Below, in pieces: positions 1 through 6,253 of a DNA stretch of 7,814 bases. The stretch covers positions 1-7,814 of the forward strand of contig JAPUJU010000332.1 of assembly GCA_027296025.1 (NCBI GenBank), read 5' to 3'. Position 1 is the first letter of the stretch. Each line of letters begins with the position of its first letter. The translations under genes and the position numbers were made by a program. Origin of the DNA: a bacterium. GTDB lineage: Bacteria > Krumholzibacteriota > Krumholzibacteriia > WVZY01. Under the pieces are notes generated by a model. The model ran no database searches, was not told the origin of the DNA, and saw nothing but the letters and a program-made list of their open reading frames with translations.

Positions 1-47
1 ACATCCAGAAGGTCACCGTGGAGTTGACCGCCGTCTCGACACAGTGA
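1..47 (+). CDS. C-terminal fragment of an upstream gene, product unknown
   Basis: Reading from base 3, an open frame gives the short tail IQKVTVELTAVSTQ and stops at the TGA at 45-47. The alternating hydrophobic/polar pattern (VTVELTAV) looks like a terminal beta strand, as in many secreted or surface proteins, but 14 residues are far too few to assign a family. The following lipoprotein gene would begin only 7 nt after this stop, so the two are probably co-transcribed and possibly translationally coupled. This could also be chance open frame at the window edge. The tight spacing and sensible residue composition favour a real gene end. Confidence 0.5.
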   Translation, partial: IQKVTVELTAVSTQ

Positions 48-50
48 GGG
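46..50 (+). promoter_or_regulatory. Shine-Dalgarno-like GAGGG before the CTG start at 55
   Basis: GAGGG overlaps the stop codon of the preceding gene and lies 4 nt before CTG at 55. No equally good purine run precedes the GTG at 94. This site supports the upstream non-canonical start, although the spacing is on the short side. Confidence 0.4.
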
Positions 51-54
51 CACG

Positions 55-786
55 CTGAAACACCCCATCCGAAGACTTGCCCGTCTCTGTGTCGTGCTCC
101 TCACGGCCGGGTGTTCCGATTTCGGAGATCCGGTGCCTCCACCGTCAGCGAACCAGGTCACCGTCGCCCCGAGTAAGGACAACACGTTATACGAGGATGT
201 CGGGGGAGCACTCAGCAACGGTGCCGGAGAGGTTTTGTTCGCGGGAAAAACCGGGCCCAACGCGGGCTTCGTTGTGCGTCGCGCAGTCATCGCCTTCGAT
301 GTGGCAGCGTCGCTGCCGGCGGGGGCGACCGTCACGGGCGCAACGCTCACGCTCAACGTCTCCAAGCAATCACCTTTCGCCGTGCCCTCAACCATTGATC
401 TGCACCGCCTCGAGGCGGACTGGGGAGAAGGAACATCCAATGCGGTACCACCCCCACCGGACGGTGGCGGCGACGGAGCCGCGTCCACGACCGGGGATGC
501 CACGTGGATACACACGTTCTTCAACACGGCGAACTGGACCAACGCCGGCGGCGACTACTCTGCAACGATCAGCGGATCGCAGTCGGTGGTCGGGCTGGGT
601 CCCCATTCGTGGACGGGGCCGCAGATGATCGCGGACGTTCAGTCATGGCTCGACGGCCCGTCGAACGATTTCGGGTGGATCATCATCGGTGATGAAGTCA
701 CAACCCAGTCGGCTCGACGTTTCGATAGTCGCGAAAACACGACCATGTCCGACCGGCCACAGTTGTCCATCACCTACATTGAGTAG
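55..786 (+). CDS. DNRLRE-domain lipoprotein (surface-anchored beta-sandwich protein)
   Basis: Seen: the only canonical start that keeps most of the frame is GTG at 94, but it would give a signal of just MLLTAGC. Reading on upstream in the same open frame to CTG at 55 gives a proper lipoprotein signal: a basic n-region (KHPIRRLAR), a hydrophobic core (LCVVLL) and the lipobox TAGC, with lipidated Cys20. The start was therefore set at 55, giving 243 residues against 230 from 94. The frame is closed further upstream by a TGA at 25-27. The mature part shows the DNRLRE pattern: DNTLYED, a small-residue stretch, RRAVIAFDV, then GATVTGATLTLNV. It ends with the typical GWIIIGDE, SARRFDSREN and RPQLSITY motifs. 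A Pro/Gly-rich loop lies mid-protein. Known: such domains are beta-sandwich modules of secreted or surface proteins, often carbohydrate-associated. Inference: an outer-surface or periplasmic structural or binding protein. No catalytic motif was seen. Confidence 0.8.
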   Translation: MKHPIRRLARLCVVLLTAGCSDFGDPVPPPSANQVTVAPSKDNTLYEDVGGALSNGAGEVLFAGKTGPNAGFVVRRAVIAFDVAASLPAGATVTGATLTLNVSKQSPFAVPSTIDLHRLEADWGEGTSNAVPPPPDGGGDGAASTTGDATWIHTFFNTANWTNAGGDYSATISGSQSVVGLGPHSWTGPQMIADVQSWLDGPSNDFGWIIIGDEVTTQSARRFDSRENTTMSDRPQLSITYIE

Positions 787-823
787 CGCGTTTTGGGGCG
801 ATGATCTTCGCGTTTTCAATCCC

Positions 824-2785
824 ATGTCGAAGAACCCCGATAAACGACGCCCCATCGACAACCCGGGGCGTTTTCTCTCCGCGTCGGTAATCGCAACACT
901 CGCCCTCGTCGCAATCGCATCGTGGTTGCCCGGCGAGCGCCTGTGGGGCATCAACCACCTTGCGTTCTATCCCACGGCATTGCGCGTTGTGCTGCTTGCA
1001 CTCGCCGCGGCGCTCCTTCTTCCGCCTGTCGGTCAGCGCATGTATCTATTGCAGGTGAACATCGCCGAACGGATTCGCGGGCGGCAAACGGGACTCGGTT
1101 TTGCGATACTAGCCATTTCATTCGCAGCCGTGTTTGGTTTCCTGAAACTGAAGGCTTCGACCTGGCTGCTTGGTGACGGACAGGTGATCGCCAATCAGCT
1201 CGCGCACCTCTTTTCGCGTCCCGTTTCGGTCCCCTTCCTTGCGTCGAAGATCATCGAGAATGACCCCATCGCGCCGGGCACACAGATGATGTACGTTTTG
1301 TCGGCGCTCGCCGTCCGGCCGGTCATGGGGGAAGACCCGACGAACGGAATCATCGTCCTGAACTGCGTCATCGGCGGCGCGTTTGTTTTTCTGCTGCTCA
1401 CCGTTGCCTTCCGGTCGTCGCTCTCAGCCACTCAGACGTACTGGTTGATTGGGCTCGCACTGATGTCGGGCACCGTTCAGCTCTTCTTTGGATATGTTGA
1501 AAACTACGGACTCGTTTACTTTCTCGGTTGCGTGTATGCGGTGCTCGCCATCCGCGCCCTGCACGGGCACAGTGTCTGGCTTCCGCTCGTCGTGCTCTTC
1601 GTGGCGCTCGCCAGCCACATCGAAAGCGTTCTGTTCCTTCCATCGTACGGGTTTCTTCTCGCGTGGCGGTTCGTTCGAAAAGGCCGGGAACGCTTTCTGC
1701 CCCGCGTGGCACCGACGCTAGTGGTCGTGGTTGCGGCGGCCGCGCTGGTCGCTGCAGTCCTGACCCCACTTCGCCACTTCTTCCTCCCGCTGCTCCCATC
1801 CGACGGCGCATACTCGGTGTTGTCGCTTCGGCACGGGGTCGACATTGTCAACGAGCTCCTGCTTCTGCTCCCCGCGTTGCCGCTGATCGGGGCAATGGGG
1901 TGGATTCTATACACGACGCCGTCACAGGAAGAGCACCGACCCGCCTTTCGCAACGACCCCACGAGCTCGCGCAAAAAGATGACATGGCTTTCCACCAGAG
2001 AAGAGTGGCACTTTGCGATGCTGCTGGTCGTTCCGTGCGTCGTGTATCTCGTGTTCTTCAATCCGGAGATCGGGATGGCCCGTGACTGGGATCTCTTTTC
2101 AATTCTCAATATCGGACTCGTGCTGGTGGCGCTGCTCGTGCTGACACGCTTCCAGGCACGCGTCGTGAATATCGCTGCGGCGAGAGCGCCTGTAGCCGCG
2201 ATGTTCTTTCTCGGTTTCGTGCTCGTTGTCTCATGGACGGGTATCAACGCGTCGCCGGTTCGTTCGACGGCCCGCTTCGAACAGATTCTCACGTACGACA
2301 GGACCCACGCTTCTTATGCATACGAGAACCTGGCGCGTTCCTATCACGAGCAAAACCGGCTGTCCGAGGCAATCCGCGCCATCGAGAATGCGTGCGCTAT
2401 ATCACACAATCCGAGACAGCTCGTGTTGCTCGCACGTTATTATGAGGAATACGGCGATACGGAAAACTCGATTCGCGTTCAAAAAGAGGCGGTCAACCGC
2501 CGGCCGGAATATGAGCTCGCCCGACGCGAATTGTGCGTTTCGCTCCTGCGCAGGCAACGCTTCGCCGAGGCTGAAGTCATCGCGCGCGCGGGTACCGCGG
2601 AGACGCCGCGCATTTCATCTTTTCACTATTTCCTCGGGAAGTCTCTGGTCGGGTTGGGCCGCTATGAAGAAGCACGTGACGCCCTCGTCGAGAGCAAACG
2701 ACTGGGACTGCCGGAACCGATCGCAGCGAATGTGGACAACCTCCTCGAGCAGCTCGACCGAATCGACGAACCCGGCAGCGAATAA
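824..2785 (+). CDS. Polytopic membrane protein with C-terminal TPR domain, GT-C/TMTC-like architecture
   Basis: The protein has 653 residues from ATG 824. The frame is open back to GTG 689, but that extension would run inside the preceding gene and encodes no sensible segment, so 824 is preferred despite lacking a clear Shine-Dalgarno. Hydrophobic segments lie near residues 17-36, 52-69, 89-108, 175-197, 205-224, 227-246, 250-268, 297-316, 343-363, 397-412, 427-442 and 456-473, with one or two weaker ones, giving about 12-13 helices. Conspicuous loop motifs are LGDGQ (116-120), GYVENYG (223-229), SHIES (264-268) and ARDWDLF (419-425). From about residue 494 the chain is soluble and made of roughly four TPR-like helix pairs, for example ASYAYENLARSYHEQNRLSEA and HYFLGKSLVGLGRYEEARDA. 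Known: GT-C glycosyltransferases of the TMTC type join many helices to C-terminal TPRs. Inference: a lipid-linked-sugar-dependent glycosyltransferase or other envelope-assembly protein. No named family is certain. It lies 37 nt after the DNRLRE lipoprotein, probably in the same operon. Confidence 0.85.
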   Translation: MSKNPDKRRPIDNPGRFLSASVIATLALVAIASWLPGERLWGINHLAFYPTALRVVLLALAAALLLPPVGQRMYLLQVNIAERIRGRQTGLGFAILAISFAAVFGFLKLKASTWLLGDGQVIANQLAHLFSRPVSVPFLASKIIENDPIAPGTQMMYVLSALAVRPVMGEDPTNGIIVLNCVIGGAFVFLLLTVAFRSSLSATQTYWLIGLALMSGTVQLFFGYVENYGLVYFLGCVYAVLAIRALHGHSVWLPLVVLFVALASHIESVLFLPSYGFLLAWRFVRKGRERFLPRVAPTLVVVVAAAALVAAVLTPLRHFFLPLLPSDGAYSVLSLRHGVDIVNELLLLLPALPLIGAMGWILYTTPSQEEHRPAFRNDPTSSRKKMTWLSTREEWHFAMLLVVPCVVYLVFFNPEIGMARDWDLFSILNIGLVLVALLVLTRFQARVVNIAAARAPVAAMFFLGFVLVVSWTGINASPVRSTARFEQILTYDRTHASYAYENLARSYHEQNRLSEAIRAIENACAISHNPRQLVLLARYYEEYGDTENSIRVQKEAVNRRPEYELARRELCVSLLRRQRFAEAEVIARAGTAETPRISSFHYFLGKSLVGLGRYEEARDALVESKRLGLPEPIAANVDNLLEQLDRIDEPGSE

Positions 2786-2830
2786 TAGAAAGCTGAACTG
2801 GAAGCCGGCACGCGATTTGTTTATCTTTAC

Positions 2831-2869
2831 GGGCAGGGTAGATGCCCTCCCTTCTGCGCAAATGGGAGG
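2831..2869 (+). promoter_or_regulatory. Leader with two mutually exclusive hairpins, one sequestering the Shine-Dalgarno
   Basis: In the 92-nt gap before the Trp-rich lipoprotein gene, CCTCCC (2846-2851) is perfectly complementary to GGGAGG (2864-2869), the ribosome-binding site of that gene, with a 12-nt loop. An alternative stem pairs GGGCA (2831-2835) with TGCCC (2843-2847) around a 7-nt loop. The two stems share bases 2846-2847 and cannot form together. This layout fits translational control by SD masking and release. No known riboswitch class was recognised, and both stems are short, so chance is possible. Confidence 0.4.
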
Positions 2870-2877
2870 TTCTTATC

Positions 2878-3798
2878 ATGAATCGTTTTCTCGCTCGAAG
2901 CGCCGTACGTTTGCTCGGATCTGGTCTCGCACTCGTCATCCTGGCAGGCTGTACCTACGTCCCGCCCGAAGAGAGTAGCGGCGAATACTATTATGAAGAT
3001 GACTATGGACCCGAATTTCCGCCGGACGGAGAGTTCGCGGAACTCTGGCACTGGGGGACGTGGCTCGCCATGGAACCCCACGGTTGGGTGTGGCAGCCGG
3101 ACGTCGTGGATTCATGGGCACCATACCGCCACGGGCACTGGATCCTTTCGCAGTGGGGGTGGACGTGGCTCTCGTACGAGCCGTTCGGGTGGGCGACCTA
3201 CCACTACGGCTACTGGTTTTATGACGTGATCTGGGGGTGGTTGTGGACACCGGATTATGTATGGTACCCCGCGAACGTTCAGTGGATCGTGGACTACGAC
3301 TACATCGCGTGGACGCCCGCACGACCCGGAACCCGGGGTGTGCGCGATCCGTGGATGACGCACACGCCAGAGGTGTGGACGGTCATTCCACTGACGCATT
3401 TCACGCAGCTCGATGTTGGCCGGTTTGGGCGATCGGCAAGAAAGATGAAACCGTCTTCGGGTGATCCGGGGACGCGCGAAGCGCCAAGCGTCTCACTGAT
3501 CGAGCGTACGGTGGGACGAAGAATCTATCCTACCGATGTGGAACTGGCACCCGTCAGGAGTGGCTCCCGCGAGTTTCAGCAAATGAAACTCTACGGAGAG
3601 CAGCGAAGAATCGTCGAACGATTCACGCCACGGGTCGAAAAGCGGGTGATGAATCAACGGTCGGATTCAACGAGGCCATACGATAAGAAGGCCCGGAAGA
3701 AGAACACACGCACCCCTCCACGAGATCCGGATACAAAGAAGAAGGACGGCGAATCGACCGGTAAAAAGACGGGGAAGAAAACAAAACATAAGCAGTAA
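2878..3798 (+). CDS. Trp-rich DUF6600-like lipoprotein with Lys-rich C-terminal tail
   Basis: The protein has 306 residues from ATG 2878, chosen because GGGAGGT (2864-2870) sits 7 nt upstream. The in-frame ATG at 2842 has no such site. The N-terminus is a lipoprotein signal: MNRFLARSAVR, a hydrophobic core and the lipobox LAGC with lipidated Cys25. After an acidic, Tyr-rich linker (31-52), residues 56-147 carry 18 tryptophans in three repeats of about 25 residues beginning GTWLAMEPHGWVW (60), GHWILSQWGWTW (86) and GYWFYDVIWGWLW (111), then VWYPANVQW and AWTPARP. This is the pattern of the DUF6600 family, whose function is not established. Residues 150-265 have no recognised domain. The last about 40 residues hold 13 lysines and look disordered and strongly cationic. 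Inference: an envelope lipoprotein whose tail may contact nucleic acid, phospholipid head groups or acidic glycans. The leader may regulate translation, and a terminator follows at 3882-3913. Confidence 0.88.
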   Translation: MNRFLARSAVRLLGSGLALVILAGCTYVPPEESSGEYYYEDDYGPEFPPDGEFAELWHWGTWLAMEPHGWVWQPDVVDSWAPYRHGHWILSQWGWTWLSYEPFGWATYHYGYWFYDVIWGWLWTPDYVWYPANVQWIVDYDYIAWTPARPGTRGVRDPWMTHTPEVWTVIPLTHFTQLDVGRFGRSARKMKPSSGDPGTREAPSVSLIERTVGRRIYPTDVELAPVRSGSREFQQMKLYGEQRRIVERFTPRVEKRVMNQRSDSTRPYDKKARKKNTRTPPRDPDTKKKDGESTGKKTGKKTKHKQ

Positions 3799-3881
3799 CA
3801 ACGCGTTACGCAACTCTTGAGCCCGATCGACGACAACGATTCGGGAGGCAAGGATTCCCCAACCCGGCAGGCAGCGCTCGT

Positions 3882-3913
3882 GCTGAGATCGCGCCGACTC
3901 AGCCTGGTTTTTT
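3882..3913 (+). terminator. Probable Rho-independent terminator after the Trp-rich lipoprotein gene
   Basis: GCTGAG (3882-3887) pairs with CTCAGC (3898-3903). Inside it TCG (3889-3891) pairs with CGA (3895-3897) around a 3-nt loop, leaving one bulged A. That makes a 9-bp stem. Four bases later come six T residues (3908-3913). It lies 84 nt after the stop of the lipoprotein gene. The short gap between stem and T-run makes it a moderate rather than ideal terminator. Confidence 0.55.
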
Positions 3914-3919
3914 CACCCC

Positions 3920-3924
3920 GGAGG
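3920..3924 (+). promoter_or_regulatory. Shine-Dalgarno GGAGG of pepE
   Basis: GGAGG lies 10 nt before the ATG at 3935. It begins only 6 nt after the T-run of the preceding terminator. The ATG at 3925 directly abuts this site and opens only a 12-codon frame, so 3935 is the real start. Confidence 0.7.
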
Positions 3925-3934
3925 ATGAAAATCA

Positions 3935-4651
3935 ATGACTCGCCGACGGCTGCTCCTGCTTAGCAATTCGAAGAATCCCGGTCAGAAGATGTTTGAGCAC
4001 GCGCGAACGACCATCCAGGATTTCCTCGGTGGTCGTGTTGGCACAATTGCGTTCGTCCCGTTTGCCGGAGTAACAGTCTCGTGGGATGACTACGCGGGTA
4101 TTGTGGACCGTAAGTTCGGCGAACTTGGTTACAAAATTCAGTCCGTTCACGCGGCGGCAAATCCGGGAGCATTTCTTGAGGAAGCCGACGCGATTGCGGT
4201 CGGCGGAGGCAATACGTTCCGGCTGGTGGAACAACTTCATGCGACCGGAATCATGGACACGATCAAGTCACGTGCCGACGAAGGAATTCCGTACATCGGC
4301 TGGAGCGCCGGCTCCAATGTCGCCTGCCCCACACTTTCGACATCAAACGACATGCCGATCATTCAGCCCGAGTCATTTCGAGCACTGGGCCTTGTTCCGT
4401 TTCAGATCAATCCGCACTATCTCGACGCGCACCCCGAGGGCCACGGCGGCGAAACGCGTCAACAACGCATCGAAGAGTTCATTGAGCTGAACCGGGAGGT
4501 GTTTGTTGCGGGCCTGCGGGAGGGAACCATGTTGCGCGTCGAAGGAGACGACATCTCACTCATCGGCAACTCCCCGATGCGCGTTTTTCGCCACGGAAAC
4601 AATCCCGTCGAGCACGAGCCGGGCTCTGATATCAGCTTCCTTCTAGAGTGA
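3935..4651 (+). CDS. pepE: Dipeptidase E (alpha-aspartyl dipeptidase, peptidase family S51)
   Basis: The protein has 238 residues, close to the roughly 230 of enterobacterial PepE. Known: PepE is a cytoplasmic serine peptidase with a class-I glutamine-amidotransferase-like fold. It hydrolyses dipeptides with N-terminal aspartate and needs no metal. Seen: GGGNTF at 90-95, the nucleophile elbow GWSAGSN with Ser124, TSNDMPI with Asp139, and QINPHY with His161. The Ser-Asp and Ser-His spacings of 15 and 37 residues match the published Salmonella triad Ser120/Asp135/His157, so the enzyme looks complete. The family's N-terminal LLLLSNS strand is also present. There is no signal peptide. A good Shine-Dalgarno precedes the start. 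The gene stands alone between a terminator and a convergent gene whose stop lies 3 nt beyond its own, so it is probably a single-gene unit with no functional link to its neighbours. Cyanophycinase and related S51 members are less likely, given the length and the NDMPI and NPHY motifs. Confidence 0.96.
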   Translation: MTRRRLLLLSNSKNPGQKMFEHARTTIQDFLGGRVGTIAFVPFAGVTVSWDDYAGIVDRKFGELGYKIQSVHAAANPGAFLEEADAIAVGGGNTFRLVEQLHATGIMDTIKSRADEGIPYIGWSAGSNVACPTLSTSNDMPIIQPESFRALGLVPFQINPHYLDAHPEGHGGETRQQRIEEFIELNREVFVAGLREGTMLRVEGDDISLIGNSPMRVFRHGNNPVEHEPGSDISFLLE

Positions 4652-4659
4652 ACCTCACT
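4647..4659. repeat. Small inverted repeat built from the two convergent stop codons
   Basis: AGTGA (4647-4651) and TCACT (4655-4659) are a perfect 5-bp inverted repeat around ACC. The TGA stop of pepE lies in one arm and the reverse-strand TGA stop of the membrane protein gene in the other. No T-run follows on either strand, so intrinsic termination is doubtful. A separate 10-bp palindrome, CTGATATCAG, lies at 4626-4635 inside pepE. Confidence 0.35.
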
Positions 4660-6253
4660 GGCGGCGCGGTCGTTTGCCCGGCTGTCGGATGGGCTTCAGG
4701 TCTTCCCTGCGCAGAATTCGGAAGTAGGCGGCGCGGCCGTTCGGAAGCTTTTTCGGTTGGTAGTTCCGTTGAAAAGACGGGTTCGCCTGAATCTCGCGAT
4801 CGCTCACATAGTAGCCTCCGTGGTCCGCCCCCGCCCCGCTGAAGATAATCACCGCCGGTTTCTGCTCGAGAACGTATTTTCCGTCGCCCGCCTGATGGCC
4901 GTACGGCAAGGACCGGTCACGCGTGCCGTTGTGTGCGATGTGTCGGTTGTTCAGGCCGAGCATGTCGATCGCGGGAAGCTTCGAATAGTAGGGAATGATT
5001 CCCGCTGCGTTCAGCGCTACGATCGATCCCGGCTCCAGTTCCCCATCGAGATGGACACCGATCGCGCGGCGCGGCTCGTACGCCTCCCTCCAACCGAGCG
5101 CGTGTTTTAACACGGGCTTGTTCCAGCTGCTGCCGTAAAGGTGTCCGTGATTATATTTCACGAACTGGGTGATGGCGATCACCGAGAGCGTGCCGACAAT
5201 GAGTTTCGTGTCGACGTCCCGCATTCCCAGAAAGGTGAGAACAAGGATCAGTGGAACGACGGGAAGATACACGCGAAGTCCGACGAGGTTGTCGCCACCC
5301 TGGATCGTCGTGTTGATCACCCACAAAAGAATGATAGCAAACACGGGCACGGCCACCGGGCCGAGCACCTTCCGGCGGAGCACAGTCACGAGAAAAAGCA
5401 GCACAACGGCGACTGAGTATTCGTCAAAAAAGTTGGAAAGGTATCGCATGCCCTGACCGACATTTGCCAGCCCGGCGCCTCCCGCTTTCGCGTAGTACGT
5501 GTTCGGCAGCCACTCCCCATAGTAGGCGTGCAAACCGATGAGAACCGGACCCAGAATCGCAAAGATGCCGACTGCGGGGATAACCGGGCCCCACCGGGTT
5601 CCCGCCTTCCAGGAGAGGTAGATAACGACCGCAGCCACAGCGATCACCCCCTCCGGTCGCGCGAGAATCGTCAGCGCGCCGACCAACGGCAGATACGGCG
5701 ACCGCAGCGTGCCGGCCGGATCCTTGGCGAAGAGAAAACGGGCGGTCAAAACCATCATGCCCGTAGAAAACACCGTTTCCATACCGTTCGACATGTAGAA
5801 AGCGAAGTCTCCACCGAGTGCGAGGACGGCACAAACTCCGAGGGCCGCTCCGCGCGCGATGTCCGCGGCGCGGGCGAAAAGGTATGTCGCGATAAGAACG
5901 AACAGCCCCGAGAGCATGCTCAGGCGGTTCGCGTTGTCGGGTAGATCGCCGGGCAGCCACCCCGCCACGACGAGAATCGCCACCCAGAGAACACTTGTGA
6001 AACCCTGGACCTTCATACCGTTGAAGGTGAGCCCTTCCCCGTCAAGGAAGTTGCGGACGTAAACGAGATAAATGTAGGTGTCGTCGCACGCGGCGAACAG
6101 CTTCGCCGCATAGATGGCAGCGGCGGTGAAAATTACCAGGAGGATGACCGGAACCCAGATGCGCGGGTTTCTCAAAGCCGCCGGCATGCGACTCGTCTCA
6201 GCGGCGGAGGTGTCCATCGAATCTGGGTGCATGGGACTACCGGTCCGGGGCAT
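4655..6253 (-). CDS. GT-C-like membrane glycosyltransferase, AftB-like (downstream copy of a tandem pair)
   Basis: The protein has 532 residues from ATG 6253. An alternative ATG at 6232, 4 nt after the stop of the preceding gene, gives 525 residues and an N-terminus closer in length to the neighbouring paralogue. Neither start has a clear Shine-Dalgarno. About 10-11 hydrophobic segments span residues 32-364, followed by a soluble C-terminal domain of about 160 residues. Motifs in order: CDDTYIYLVYVRN (56-68) with the Asp pair in the first external loop, GLTFNG..VQGFTSVLW (74-90), MSNGMET (154-160), LARPEG (197-202), LPNTYYAKAG (249-258), GGDN (319-322), NAAGIIPYYS (415-424) and DMLGLNNRHIA (430-440). 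Known: AftB-type arabinofuranosyltransferases and related GT-C enzymes use a lipid-phosphate sugar donor and carry the DD..RY..N..G.G..FN..VEG.T..LW signature. Inference: transfer of a sugar on the periplasmic side. Donor and acceptor are unknown. The C-terminal tail is basic (PGKRPRRQ). Confidence 0.88.
   Translation of the reverse strand: MPRTGSPMHPDSMDTSAAETSRMPAALRNPRIWVPVILLVIFTAAAIYAAKLFAACDDTYIYLVYVRNFLDGEGLTFNGMKVQGFTSVLWVAILVVAGWLPGDLPDNANRLSMLSGLFVLIATYLFARAADIARGAALGVCAVLALGGDFAFYMSNGMETVFSTGMMVLTARFLFAKDPAGTLRSPYLPLVGALTILARPEGVIAVAAVVIYLSWKAGTRWGPVIPAVGIFAILGPVLIGLHAYYGEWLPNTYYAKAGGAGLANVGQGMRYLSNFFDEYSVAVVLLFLVTVLRRKVLGPVAVPVFAIILLWVINTTIQGGDNLVGLRVYLPVVPLILVLTFLGMRDVDTKLIVGTLSVIAITQFVKYNHGHLYGSSWNKPVLKHALGWREAYEPRRAIGVHLDGELEPGSIVALNAAGIIPYYSKLPAIDMLGLNNRHIAHNGTRDRSLPYGHQAGDGKYVLEQKPAVIIFSGAGADHGGYYVSDREIQANPSFQRNYQPKKLPNGRAAYFRILRREDLKPIRQPGKRPRRQ

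Noticed and set aside
689..823. Upstream extension of the membrane+TPR protein to GTG 689
   Set aside because: These 45 codons lie mostly inside the DNRLRE gene, where the other frame carries conserved motifs. The extension adds no signal or domain.
1516..2292. 258-codon minus-strand open frame inside the membrane+TPR gene
   Set aside because: The composition is Ser/Arg/Thr-rich with no hydrophobic core or motif, typical of a shadow frame. The plus-strand frame has clear helices and TPRs.
2799..2827. Possible promoter TGGAAG-17-TATCTT before the Trp-rich lipoprotein gene
   Set aside because: The -35 match is poor and the -10 match partial. It would also start the RNA inside the first hairpin arm, so it is not strong enough to list.
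2226..2978. 250-codon plus-strand frame running from the TPR region into the next gene
   Set aside because: It overlaps two well-supported genes and the leader, and the Arg/Ser-rich translation has no recognisable domain.
3925..3963. Tiny frame MKINDSPTAAPA overlapping the pepE start, a possible leader peptide
   Set aside because: Its ATG directly abuts the GGAGG, leaving no workable spacing, and the 12 residues show no attenuator-like codon run.
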